Assembly (NCBI GenBank): GCA_002914845.1
Contig: JXTC01000222.1
Span: forward strand, 107,785-171,784
Source of the DNA: Trema orientale
Taxonomy: Eukaryota; Streptophyta; Magnoliopsida; Rosales; Cannabaceae
DNA: 64,000 bases
Reading direction: 5' to 3'
Under the pieces are notes generated by a model. It was not told the DNA's origin. It was given only the letters and a program-made list of their open reading frames with translations, and made no database searches. The position numbers and the translations under genes are program-made. Below, piece after piece: positions 10,016 to 20,598 of this stretch (positions are counted from its first letter, which is position 1; every line of letters begins with the position of its first letter).

Positions 10016-10775
10016 TCTTGTATCTTGTTTTGGGGCTTTCTGATTAGTTTCTTTCCTCAGGCCAAATAAAAAAGAGGAAGAAGAAGAAGAAGAAAAGCTT
10101 GATGAGATTATGTCTGACTTATTTTAGATCAACAATGCTAGGTGGTTTTGATAATTCGTCTCTTTCCTCATGATAATATTTTAAACTGATTTAATTCTAC
10201 TTTATTTATGTTGTTTGTCCTCTCTTTCTTCGTGTTTGTAACTGTCACGTGCTCATCACCTTATTTGTGGTTGCAATATCCAGTCATTCAGAATTGGACA
10301 GGTTGGCTGGTTCTTTTTATATATCTACGTCTTCTAATTAAAATTATGTCAACTTAGTTGCTACATAATTTATGAAATGTAAAAAAAAAAAAAAAAAAAC
10401 AAAAACGCAAATATATAATTAAGTAGGCTTGTAACGACCGTATAATTTAATTAATGTTGGCTCTCTCATCTTTCTTTCGTCTTGTTTACTGTTATGTTAC
10501 GTGCTCATCACTTTATCAATTATGTACTGAGATATGTCATAAAATCGACCTTGTAAATCGTATTTATTGACGAAATCCCAAAAATACCGGAAAAGTCTCT
10601 TATATTTGAAGTTTCATTTTCCCATATTTCTTAAAATATAGTAAAAAGAAGATGAAATACAAGGTCATTTAATTATATTATCTCATTATGCAATTCAGAT
10701 TTTAATGGGTTGGGCAGCTGGTTTTCTTTCTAATTACTTCTACTTATAAAATGATTTATGAAAACGTAATTATTA
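10016..10775 (-). promoter_or_regulatory. Proximal upstream region of UGT-1, internally duplicated
   Basis: The first ~180 bp match the UGT-2 upstream region (common phrases 'tctgattagtttctttcctcagg' minus the last bases, and 'caaaaatgctagg'-like). A block with a 'ctctctttctt…gtgctcatcac' pattern occurs at about 10219-10260 and again at about 10460-10510, each followed by a 'cagatt/cagaatt…ggctggtt' phrase (about 10290 and 10695). UGT-2 has this block once, so UGT-1 gained a degenerate tandem copy. A palindromic CACGTG (G-box core) lies at 10246-10251. No convincing TATA box was found. The region ends at the Copia B insertion. Confidence 0.55.
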
Positions 10776-11362
10776 TGTTAGACACAATACGTGATAAAAA
10801 TAACATAATTATTTTTATTATAATAAAAAATAATTATACCAAAACTTGACACACTCTTGACAATAGAACACAATTTATATACCAAATACTTTCACTCTCT
10901 TTTACTCGGCAAGGACTCACAACACACACTTTAATAAGTACTTCTCACTCACTAGCACTCCACTCACGAATACATCTCTCAAACTCACTTCACTCAATAT
11001 CACTCAGTTATTTGCACTTTCTGCACATTTGTACACTACACTCTCTTACTCACACCACGGTATCAAGTCCCATATGTATAGCAGCACAAAGTCGGTTGTA
11101 TTGGCCGACTTAAAGAAACTAGAAATTTCTAGCATTTTGTATGCTAGCGTAGACAACTTGCCGACAATATAGCAAGTTGCAAGAAGCCTTCTAGATTTTT
11201 AATAAAATAATACGTATACATATAATTATTTCTTGTCAACTTGTTGAAGCTTTCTTGAAGCTTTCTTGAAGCTTGAGGTACTTTCCTCACATACTAATAA
11301 ATATATATTATATAACAATAAAAATTCTAGATAGGACAAAGTTGGTGGTGATTCTTTTAACA
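10776..11362 (-). repeat. 3' LTR of Copia B
   Basis: Plus-strand edges TGTTAGACACAA and TTTTAACA; the adjacent 'ctccccctcaat' is the inverted polypurine tract (minus strand GAGGGGGAG). It matches 18806-19380 along its length, which defines both LTRs. Confidence 0.9.
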
Positions 11363-11374
11363 CTCCCCCTCAAT

Positions 11375-12149
11375 ACCGACTTGTCAAATTCTTCCTTTGG
11401 TTCATGTTAAACTGGTCCCTGAATTTTTGAAATGTTGTAGCGCTGAGCCCTTTATTAGATAGATCTGCTACTTGATCTTCAACTTGGCACACCTCAAGTT
11501 CCTCTTGTAAAACTCTCTCTGAAAAAATGATAATGAACTTCTATATGTTTAGTTCGTGCACGAAACACCGGATTCTCTGCTAGACGAATTGCAGACTGAT
11601 TGTCGCAGTAGAGTGGTTTCGTATAGTCTGTGGATTGGTGCAAATCTTTCATTAGCTTACTAGCCATGTACTTTCCTAAGCCGTCATCGCTACTGCTCTA
11701 TATTCAGCTTCTGTTGTTGATATAGATACTGTTGGTTATCTCTTACTATACCAAGATATGGTTCCTGCTCCAAGCTTGAAAACATATCCAGTAGTTGATC
11801 ATCTTATATAATGATCTCCAGCATAATCGGTATCGCAGTAGCCAATCAACTTGCACTCATCACCTTTCTTATAGAGGAGACCATAGTCCATCGTATCTTT
11901 AACATACCGAAGTATCCGTCGAACTGCATCCAAGTGAGTCTTCTTGGGATGTTGCATATACCAGCTTACTACTCTAACTGCATAAGTGATATCTGGCCGA
12001 GTTAGTGTAAGGTAGATTAGACTACCCACTAGTTGCCGATACATCGTCCTATCTTCTAAGTCTTTGCCTTCGTGTGTACATAGCTTGGTGTTTACTTCCG
12101 TAGGTGTTGAGATAGGCTTGCAATCAAGCATCCCAAATTTTTGCAACAA
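11375..12149 (-). pseudogene. Copia B RNase H and reverse transcriptase tail
   Basis: The minus-strand translation includes [42 protein letters not shown] and an RNase H portion with 'YCDTDYAGD' and 'STTEAEY'-like phrases. This is the usual C-terminal part of a Copia polyprotein. A solo LTR at 12155-13802 separates it from the rest of the element. Confidence 0.85.
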
Positions 12150-12154
12150 ATCTT

Positions 12155-13802
12155 TGTTGGAATAATATCCTATAAAGTAGTTTATTAATTAGACATTATA
12201 AACAATATTTATTAGATTATTTAGTATCTATTTGTTACTAATAAATTCCATGTTATGAATTTTTATTTCATTTATGTCTCATTGATGTACATGTGATGTG
12301 TATGTTTATGTTATGCAAACATCTAAAAGATTCTAAGACATGAAATGAGTAATAAAGAATTATTCATATGATGAGTTCATATGTGGGAGACATTATATTC
12401 TTTATTTTGTTATGTCTAAATTAAATTGTTCGCATTCTGCATATTGAAGATGGAATATTTTACTATGCCATAGAATATAGTGTTGTCTATTTAATTAATG
12501 AAGTATCTAATTTTCAAAGTGAGTCTTCGGATAGAAACACTAGTGTGTTATAAGAAAGTTATAACAGAATCGAACAGGACCTAGTGAATTAGAATTTGAG
12601 GTTAAGTGCCGTAACTCAAATTTCTAATTTTACTAATCTAGCATTATTGTAGAAGACCTTAATCCTAGTGATTAACGAACTTACTTTCATGTGTTTTGTC
12701 TTTTTGAATTACTGAAGGACTAGTTCCGATTTATGGTTCGAACTCCGGTATCTTAAAAGATAAGGTATATGAAATGTGTAGAACGTTTTTCATGATGGAC
12801 ACTATGCATATGATGTCATTTTGAGTTCTTTTAAGTACTTGGATAATATAAACCAGGGCCCCAGTATTCACTATGTGAATTTGACTGTGTTAGTATGAGC
12901 AGATACAAACACCGTAGTCAACTATTATCCATTAGATGAAAAATGGTAACTCAAAGATAAATATGTATTAGAGGGGTAATACGGTAATTTCACCCTACTA
13001 GTATGGCATTGCATTGGGGGTCTGTCTACAGGTATAGTATATGCTAAATAGATCAAGCTAATTAATTGTTAATAAGCTTCACAGAAAAATAAATGACATT
13101 TAGTCTAAGAGTTCAATATTGGGCCTATAGTGGTGTGCTCCAATATTAATGGACAAGGCCCAATCATAATTAAGAGTTAATTATGATAGTGGGTATATAG
13201 TCCATTGGAGCTAAGACTTTATAGATCCATCTGGTCCCCTGTCTAGCTCAAATTAAAGTTCAATAGTTATTTGATGATCAGTTGAGCCCAATAAGCACAA
13301 TAAGCCCATTACTAATCTCTTTATAGTTAAGAGAAAAGTTCTCTAACTGCACAAAACAACAACTACACGTGAAATACCCCCTTGTGAAGAGAGTGTCACA
13401 CGCATAGCAGAGAGAAAGAGAGAGTAGAAAATCGGCCAGCCCTAGGGATTCTTTGTCCTTGGTGTTTTCGGCCATCCCAGAGAAATCGATTCGAGGAGAT
13501 TTTCGTCTTGTTCTTCTGCGGATCTTTTTATTGGGAATCAAGAAGATGACCACCCACCGGATCAATCAAACGGCTTTCGAGAATAGACGGAAAGACGAGA
13601 AGGTTGTGGAGCGAATCCGGGTATTGTTCTTATCTAGATCAAGAGTTAATGTATGTTAGATCACGATCCGAAACGTTTTGTGAAAAGAAAAAATTTTAAA
13701 TGACCAATTCCGCTGCGTCTCTTGATTTTACAAAACTATGGTGTTCTCGAAAATGATTTTATGAAAATATTTTCCGGAAATTTATTCCAGTAAACACCAT
13801 CA
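12155..13802 (-). mobile_element. Solo LTR 1 (TGTTGGAATAA family), nested in Copia B
   Basis: 1648 bp beginning TGTTGGAATAA and ending ACCATCA, flanked by a perfect 5-bp duplication ATCTT (12150-12154 and 13803-13807). No internal retroelement sequence is present, so this is the product of LTR-LTR recombination. It resembles 14278-16071, 48612-50289 and 50832-51381. It is younger than the Copia B insertion that hosts it. Strand is nominal. Confidence 0.9.
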
Positions 13803-13807
13803 ATCTT

Positions 13808-14272
13808 TTGCATATTTTTGTTGACTAGAAATAAACCTTCCTTTGTGCGATCAACTTCCAATCCAAGGAAATGTTTAAGTTCTCCAAACTCTTTCATTTG
13901 AAAGCAGACTTACAAGTTCTCCTTTGTTTGACGAACTTCTATTTCATCATCTCCAGTGATGATAAGATCGTCCACATACACCAGCACAATTGCTATCTTT
14001 GCTTCGGGACTCGATCGTACCTCAATTATTTGCTCTCCCATCTTCTGTTGTATTCTATCTTCAATTTCTTTCGAGCCTAGTAGCTTATCCTTCTGTGGCG
14101 ACCACCATGACGATGCTTTATTGAACACCACATTTCTTAAAGTGTAGCACTGACCATTAGTCGGGTCACAACATCTCCACCCTTTCCTTTGGTTGTCATA
14201 TCCAACAAAAGAACATCGGATCGCCTTTTTGTCAAACTTACTACGTAAGTGGCTAGGCACGAACATGTAGCA
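13808..14272 (-). pseudogene. Copia B integrase C-terminus and reverse transcriptase piece
   Basis: The minus strand shows '[20 protein letters not shown]' (integrase C-terminal, Copia type), then a linker, then '[14 protein letters not shown]', the catalytic YVDD motif region of reverse transcriptase. Much of the reverse transcriptase expected between them is absent. It lies between the two solo LTRs. Confidence 0.8.
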
Positions 14273-14277
14273 AATAC

Positions 14278-16071
14278 TGTTGAGATATTTGCCCTAAAAG
14301 CAGATTTCAAATTTTCACCTTTTAGTGTAAAAAACTTTCTTTTATATGCAATAATGATATTTGCTAGATTAAACTGTCTCAGTTGAATAGTTTATTTATC
14401 TGAAAAAGATTCCATGACTTTATTTGTGCTTAAAGAAACAAACATGATTAAGTGTTAATTATGGGGATACTTCTTTCTTTATCTAAGTCTAAAAGAATTA
14501 GTTCATAATCTGTAAATAAAGATGGAATACTTCATTTACTAAAGATTGTAGTATTTGTCTATCTCAATGGGAATGATGTGTCTCAAATCATTGAAGTGTC
14601 TGACTTCTGATAGAAACACTAGTATAACATAAATAAGTTATGTGTATTGAACAGAACTAGGTAATATAAAGAATTGGAGTACCGTAACTCAATTCTTATA
14701 TTACCATAAACTAGCTCTTAGCATGTAGATCTTAATACTTGATGTTTGACTGGACTTGCTTTCATGGGTTGTGGCCTTTTGATTTGTTAAAAAACTAGTC
14801 TCTACGAAATTAGAGGCGAACTCTGGCATATTGGAGGTTATGGCTTATGAATTGATGGGAACACCAAATAGTTAAGGATACAATACATTAATGCCACTTT
14901 AAGGTCTTTCAAGATTCATGGAATAATTAAATCTAAGATCTTAGTATTCACTTTGTGAATTAGTTGATAATTTTGTCTAAATGGTCATTAAGAACAAAAT
15001 TATTGACAATATTATTCCTTAATAGAAAGATGGTAACTTAAAGGTAAATATGTGTTGGAGGGGTATTACGGTAATTTCACCTATCTAACTACAGCATTGT
15101 ATAGGGATTGTACATGTGGTATAGAATATGCTAAATGGATCGGTTAATCAAGGCTAGTTGATCAAATCTCTATAAAAGACATGACATTTAATCTAAGAGT
15201 GCAGTATTGGGCCTTTAGTGGAGTGTCCACTTTACTAATAGTATTTATATAAATACCATAATAAGAATTATTTTGTATTTATTATACTATTGGAGTTTAG
15301 ATTATTTGAATCCATTAGGTCCCTTGTCTAACTCAATAAAGCTCATTAATTGGTTGGTGATATTTGTGAAATTAATTTCATAAAGCTGTGTAAAATAATG
15401 ATTTTACACAGAAGTTGGTATTTTTTTAAATAAGTTACATGAATTGGACATATTTATAAAAATACAACCAAAGCCCAAATTGGAAGAACAAGTCCAATCC
15501 TAGTTGGACTAGGGTTAGCAGTTTTGGGCCCCATATATAAGACATATGAGAGAAAAAAACTGCACAGTAACATTAGGGGTGCTACACGCATAGACACAGG
15601 GAGAGAGAGAGAAAAATTGGCCAAGGCTGAGAGGAGAGGAGAGAAAAAGTTTCTTATAGTCTCACAGTCCCATCTCAAGTCCCGGTGTTCCAAAAGATCA
15701 AGAAGGTATTCTTGATCTCTAACATAAGATTCAACTTGGTGCCCACTCCCTTATCAACTAAGAGCAAGAGCATAGACAAGAAGATCTAAGGTTGGAGATT
15801 TGATCACCATCAACAAAGAAATCAAGGAGGAGCACGCTACAAAGGTAAACCCTAATCTCATCTCTAGGGTTTGTGCATCTAGATTTGATTTATGTTATAC
15901 ATGATCTTGTAATTAATGTATGCATGTTCTATGGTTATGAAAACTACTTTCATGTAAAAATTTTAAAACCTAAATTCGCTAATTTTTCTGCTGCGTTCAT
16001 GATGTGATTGTGTGTTTTCCATATTTGCATGCATGCATGATTTTCCTAAGTGTTAGGTCCAAAAACCATCA
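14278..16071 (+). mobile_element. Solo LTR 2 (TGTTGAGATAT subfamily), nested in Copia B
   Basis: 1794 bp, beginning TGTTGAGATATTTGCC and ending ACCATCA, with a perfect 5-bp duplication AATAC (14273-14277 and 16072-16076). It is related to solo LTR 1 in its edges and in internal phrases such as 'tagaaacactagt' and 'gtaatttcacc', but clearly diverged, so it is another branch of the same LTR family. Internal A/T-rich and 'gagagagagaga' tracts are present. No gene. Strand is nominal. Confidence 0.88.
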
Positions 16072-16076
16072 AATAC

Positions 16077-16680
16077 AACTAAAAACTCGAAAATGGCTAA
16101 CTGCAGGTTTAGTACCCCACAGTTTCTCAAAAAGTGAGAAGAACCCCAGCTTTGCTTGTGGAAGTCTGTTGATTACGTAAGCTGCTGTCTTCATACATTC
16201 GGCCCAAAATCTGCTTGGCACATTCTTTGCATATAGCATGCTTCGACATGTCTCCGCAAGGTGTCAATTCTTCCTCTCTGTTACACCATTTTGTTGTGGC
16301 GTATTTGCACATATAAACTGATGGCATATATGATATTCTCGTAAATACTACGAGAAGTAATTTGACAAATATTCTCCGCCATTATCTGTGCGTAAGTATT
16401 GGATCTTCTTTCTGACTTTTCCTTCTACTACTTCTTTAAATTCTTCAAATTTTACCAACGTTTCGGATTTTTCTTTCATAAAGAAAACCCAAACGTAGCT
16501 CGAGAAGTCGTCAATGAAAGTAACCATGTAGCGCATCCTGCCAATTGATGGTTGCTAGACAGGTCCAAAAATATCAGAATGAATCAACTCTAGTAATGCT
16601 CTTATTTTGAACTTTGAGTTTTTGTACAGTAACTGATGTGCTTTATAGTACTGGCATCTGGCACAAATGGTTGTCAATCA
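16077..16680 (-). pseudogene. Copia B integrase core
   Basis: Minus-strand phrases '[20 protein letters not shown]' and '[16 protein letters not shown]' identify the rve integrase core, preceded by [17 protein letters not shown] of the zinc-binding end. On the right it abuts the 18S rDNA-derived block. Confidence 0.85.
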
Positions 16681-16846
16681 GTCTGCCTCCGGTGTGCACC
16701 GGTCGGCTCGTCCCTTCTACCGGCGATGCGCTCATGGCCTTAACTGGCCGGGTCGTGCCTCCCGTGCTGTTACTTTGAAGAAATTAGAGTGCTCAAAGTA
16801 AGCTACACTCTGAATATATTAGCATGGGATAACATCATAGGATTTT
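16681..16846 (+). pseudogene. 18S rRNA gene fragment, sense piece
   Basis: From 'gcctccggtgtgcaccggtc' through 'gaagaaattagagtgctcaa' to 'agcatgggataacatcatag', this reads in the plus direction as the part of plant 18S rRNA just after the central 'gttggaccttggg' segment. It has several substitutions, mostly C/T and G/A, so it is a decayed copy. It sits inside the integrase region of Copia B and is joined head to head to the inverted piece at 16851-17211. Confidence 0.92.
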
Positions 16847-16850
16847 GTTC

Positions 16851-17211
16851 CCAAGGTCCAATTACGAGCTTTTTAACTGCAACAACTTAAATATACGCTA
16901 TTGGAGCTGAAATTATCGCGGTTGCTGGCACTAGACTTGCCCTCCAATGGATCCTCATTAAGGGATTTAGATTGTACTCATTCCAATTACCAGACTCGTA
17001 AAATCCGATATTGTTATTTATTATCACTACCTCCCCGTGTCAGGATTAGGTAATTTGCATGCCTGCTGCCTTTCTTGGATGTGGTAGCCGTTTCTCAGGC
17101 TCCCTATCTGGAATCGAACCCTATTTCTCCGTCACCCGTCACCACTATAGTAGGCCACTATCCTACCACCGAAAGTTGATAGGGCAAAAATTTGAATGAT
17201 GCGTCGCCGGC
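16851..17211 (-). pseudogene. 18S rRNA gene fragment, antisense piece
   Basis: Read on the minus strand this is 18S rRNA running from a 'gatgcatcattcaaattt'-like stretch through the 5' domain and the 'ccgcggtaattcc' region (here altered) to 'gctcgtaattggaccttgg'. It ends where the adjacent plus-strand piece would begin in an intact 18S gene. The two pieces are therefore neighbours in 18S rRNA but lie in opposite orientations. Substitutions are scattered. It is not functional. Confidence 0.92.
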
Positions 17212-18530
17212 TGGACGTCGAGTTGAGGAAGACCCTTGAGCATAGTCCTTTTCATCATTACCTTCAGTTTGTGATAGCTGACATGTCCTAATCTTACATG
17301 CTATAAATCTGTTGTCTTGTTCTTCCGTGCTTTGTCAACATAGGTCGACTCTGCCAACATCACGTAGACCAACTCTAGTCGTCGTCCATCCATTGTGGGT
17401 GTACCAGAAATCTTAAGATCTTGATACACCTTAACATCGAGTAGTCCAAATAAGACGTAGTTTCCTGATGCCATTAGTTGTGCCACTGACATCGGATTCT
17501 TCTTCATTCTAGGCATATGATAGACATCTTGAAGCGCCACTTGGTTTGAGTTGAATCAGGGCATAATTACCATTTTATCAATATAGACAATCAGTAATCT
17601 TGAGTTATTAGCTGAGACCACCACTCGACCTCCTTTATACTCGGTCATGTTCTGTAACTTTTCTTTGTCACCTGTCATGTGGTTTGAGCATCCTGAGTCA
17701 ACTATCCAATCGTTATTATAGTTAATTTGTTCAGAAACCGTAGCTGTGAGTACTAATTCTTCTTCTTCAACAGCGAAAGACGATTCGACATCTCATTTAT
17801 CGTCGCTTTTTCGCTCGTCTCTTGAGATAGCTGCATTGCTCTTTGCTGCTTTCTTCTTAGACCAATAATTTTTGGCAATATGGCCCTTTTTTCCACAATT
17901 GTAGCATTTCCACTCCGATCTTCGATTTTGCTTGGGTCGGCCTCCTTTGTTGTCATTCTTCTGAGCTCCTCCTGGCTGTGAATCTCTATTAACTTTCTCT
18001 GTCATCACCTCGTCCTGAACTTCTGCGAGCATTTTGTCTACGTTGATCTTTCTTGTAATTACTAAAGAGTGCTTCTTCATCACCCTTGAGTAAGATCCCA
18101 GAAGTTTGCTTAGTCATTGCTTCTTGATCAGCTAGCAAATTCTCTAATTCAGCAAGAGAAAGTTGTTTAGACTAACCTTGTACTACAGTAATAAAACTTC
18201 TATACTCGGGCCTTATTCCATGAATAATTATTCTACGAATTCTAGATTCTGACATGACAACAGTGGAGTCTAATGTAGAGATTTCACGATAGAGAGATTT
18301 TACCTTTGCAAAATATTGAGCGATGGTCATGTCTCGTTTCGTGATAGAGACGAGTTCATTCTTAAGAAGCTGCAACCTTGTATCATTTTTCTTCGAGAAC
18401 AACATTGCAAACGTGTCCCATGCATCCTTCGGTGTCTTTGCTTCTCGGATGTGCTCGAGCATTTCTTCCTCTATCGTGATTTTAATTGCAAACATCGCCT
18501 TGCCGGCTCTGACTTTCCACTTTTTCAAAG
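17212..18530 (-). pseudogene. Copia B gag, zinc knuckle, protease and pre-integrase
   Basis: On the minus strand, from right to left: a UBN2-type gag ('EHIREAKTPKDAWDTFAMLF', 'LLKNELVSITKRDMTIAQYF'), a CCHC-like knuckle 'CYNCGKKGHIAKN', a protease stretch with '[11 protein letters not shown]', then '[19 protein letters not shown]' and 'RLGHVSYHKLKVM' of the pre-integrase region. This order is that of a Copia polyprotein. It is fragmented, with several interruptions. Confidence 0.87.
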
Positions 18531-18805
18531 CCTCAACATCCGTCAGCTACGTAGTCTGAACAAGTCTTGGTCTTAGAGATAAGACTCCATATGCATCGAC
18601 CATGTGTTGTAATTTTGATTATTAAGCTTCTTGATTCCATTGATCACTTGAAGGTCACCCATCGTGGCTCCACAAAAAAATTAATTATGCCAAGCAAGTT
18701 TGATTTTAAAAACAAGCTCTGCAATACTAAACCGCACATGAATACTAGAAGCTCAACAAACAGCTGCTCAAATTAGGCCCCTAATTGACCCGTTCTGATA
18801 CCACT

Positions 18806-19380
18806 TGTTAGACACAACATGTGGTAAAAATAACGTAATTACTTTTATTATAGTAAAAAGTAATTATACCAAGACTTGACACACTTTTAACAATGGACCA
18901 CAATTTATATACCAAATACTTTCACTCTCTTTTACTTGCCAAGGACTCACAACACACACTTTAATAAGTACTTCTCACTCACTAGCACTCCACTCAGGAA
19001 TACACCTCGCAAACTCACTTCACTCATATCACTCAATTATTTGCACTTTCTGCACATTTGTACACTACACTCTCTTACTCACACCACGGGACCAAGTCCG
19101 ATATATATAGCAGCACAAAGTCGGTTGTATTGGCCAACTTAAATAAACTAGAAATTTCTAGCATTTTGTATGCTAGTGTAGATAACTTGCCGACAATATA
19201 GCGAGTTGCAAGAAGCCTTCTAGATTTTTAATAAAATAATACGTATACATATAATTGTTTCTTGTCAACTTGGTGAAGCTTCCTTGAAGCTTCAAATACT
19301 TTCCTCACATAATAAGAAATATATATTATATAACAATAGAAAATTTTAGATAGGACAAAGTTGGTGGTGATTCTTTAACG
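18806..19380 (-). repeat. 5' LTR of Copia B with primer binding site
   Basis: Starts TGTTAGACACAACATG and ends TTCTTTAACG. Plus-strand 'gttctgataccac' (18792-18804) is the inverted tRNA-Met-type primer site next to it. It contains a run of 'cactc' rich sequence and a 'gatatatatagcagcac' TATA-like element near 19101 (plus-strand view). Confidence 0.88.
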
Positions 19381-19385
19381 TGTTA

Positions 19386-19485
19386 TATAATGTATGGAAG
19401 TAACTAACATGGATTTGAACTGATTAAAGAGGCCAATATATAGACTTGTGTAAGTAATTATCGTGACGTTAAGCTATATATATAT
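19386..19485. other. Short relic of UGT-1 upstream DNA
   Basis: 'tataatgtatggaagta' and 'gccaatatata' match the UGT-2 upstream region (34107-34163). This shows that the host duplication resumes here after the Copia B insertion. Confidence 0.7.
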
Positions 19486-20319
19486 GGGTCATATTTCAAT
19501 GGAGATTTTTATTTTTGCTCTATTGATGGGTACTTTCATTTGGACCATTGAATTTTAATCTAATGGTTATAATGATATTAGTAATTTTATTAAAAAATAA
19601 AAATCTAATTAAATATTTATAACTTAAAAAATTAGTAACCTATATGTGACTTATGAGTTGGAATTTTTTTTTTCCAATCCCTTTTTCATTATTTTTTCTT
19701 TTTTTCATTCTATTGTTTATTTTTATTAAAAAATAAATAGAAAAACAAATAACCGTATATATATCTAGATATTTTTTTCCTAAAGAACTAATTGTATATA
19801 TATTAAATTTTAAATTAAAAAATGAGTCCTTTTTTATAATTTCAAAACTAACATTATATATCCCCTAAAAAAAAAAAAACTAATGTTATGTATATATTCT
19901 TAAAAAAAAACAACTAACCGTTAATATAAAACTATTAAATACTAATTTTTTATCAAAATTTTTTCTTAAAAAAATATACTCTTTCTTTTTTATAATTTCA
20001 AAACTAATATTTCCTTTCATTAAAAAAAAAACTAACGTTACATCTCATATAAAAACAAAATTAATATTATTTATATTCTCAAAAAAATTACTTATTCATA
20101 TTAGTAGCATAATATGTTCAAATTAAATGAAATTTAAAAAATTAAACTTATAAGTTAAAATCAAAAAAAGAAAAGAAATAAATAAAAAAGAAAAATAATT
20201 GAATAAAACATTAGTTAATCAAAAATAAATGAAATTACTTGCTATTGTAGGTCATATTCAACTTGATAATTTTACCCATCCATGGAGTAAAAACAAAAAT
20301 CTCCATTGAAACATCACCC
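19486..20319. mobile_element. MITE-like element, 834 bp, ~55-bp terminal inverted repeats
   Basis: Left end GGGTCATATTTCAATGGAG continues into a T-rich arm; the right end inverted reads GGGTGATGTTTCAATGGAG with the same continuation as far as 'gatgggta'. The flanks are TA repeats on both sides, compatible with a TATATATAT target duplication but too simple to prove it. The interior is extremely AT-rich and has no coding frame. A MULE-derived MITE is the most likely class. Confidence 0.75.
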
Positions 20320-20348
20320 TATATATATATATATAAGGGAGCCAGTAC

Positions 20349-20575
20349 AAATAGGTGTTTTTTCATTCACTATCGATAGGTTCATCAATTTTGACCGTTA
20401 AAATTCAATCTAATAGTTATAATTAATTATATTGGAACAAGTTCTAATGTGAATTAAATGATAGCATTTATATCGGTAGTCACTAGATTGAAATTTAACG
20501 ATCAAAATTGATATATTGAAATTTAACGGTCAAAATTGATGTACCTATTGATAGTGGAAAAAAAAAATCTATTTT
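20349..20575. mobile_element. Small inverted-repeat element (MITE), ~227 bp
   Basis: The left arm 'cactatcgataggttcatc' is mirrored by the right arm 'gatgtacctattgatagtg', and the inverted match continues through 'aattttgaccgtt'. The interior repeats 'tagattgaaatttaacg' in direct order. No coding capacity. Confidence 0.7.
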
Positions 20576-20598
20576 ACTAATTTCTTATATATACTAGT

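Larger units (their letters stand above)
10776..19380 (-). mobile_element. Copia LTR retrotransposon B with nested insertions
   Basis: A full-length-by-boundaries Copia element on the minus strand. It has LTRs of 587 and 575 bp, a tRNA-Met-type primer site beside the right LTR, a polypurine tract beside the left LTR, gag with a CCHC knuckle, protease, integrase, a short stretch of reverse transcriptase and RNase H. The target duplication is TATTA (10771-10775) and TGTTA (19381-19385), one base different; the UGT-2 flank shows the unoccupied TGTTA near 34103. Inside are two solo LTRs of another family and a block of 18S rDNA. The element is clearly dead, with several breaks besides the three insertions. 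The LTRs differ by several percent by eye, mostly transitions, suggesting an insertion some millions of years old. Confidence 0.92.

Noticed and set aside
16681-17211. A functional 18S rRNA gene
   Set aside because: Only about 530 bp, in two opposite orientations, with many substitutions and embedded in a Copia element.
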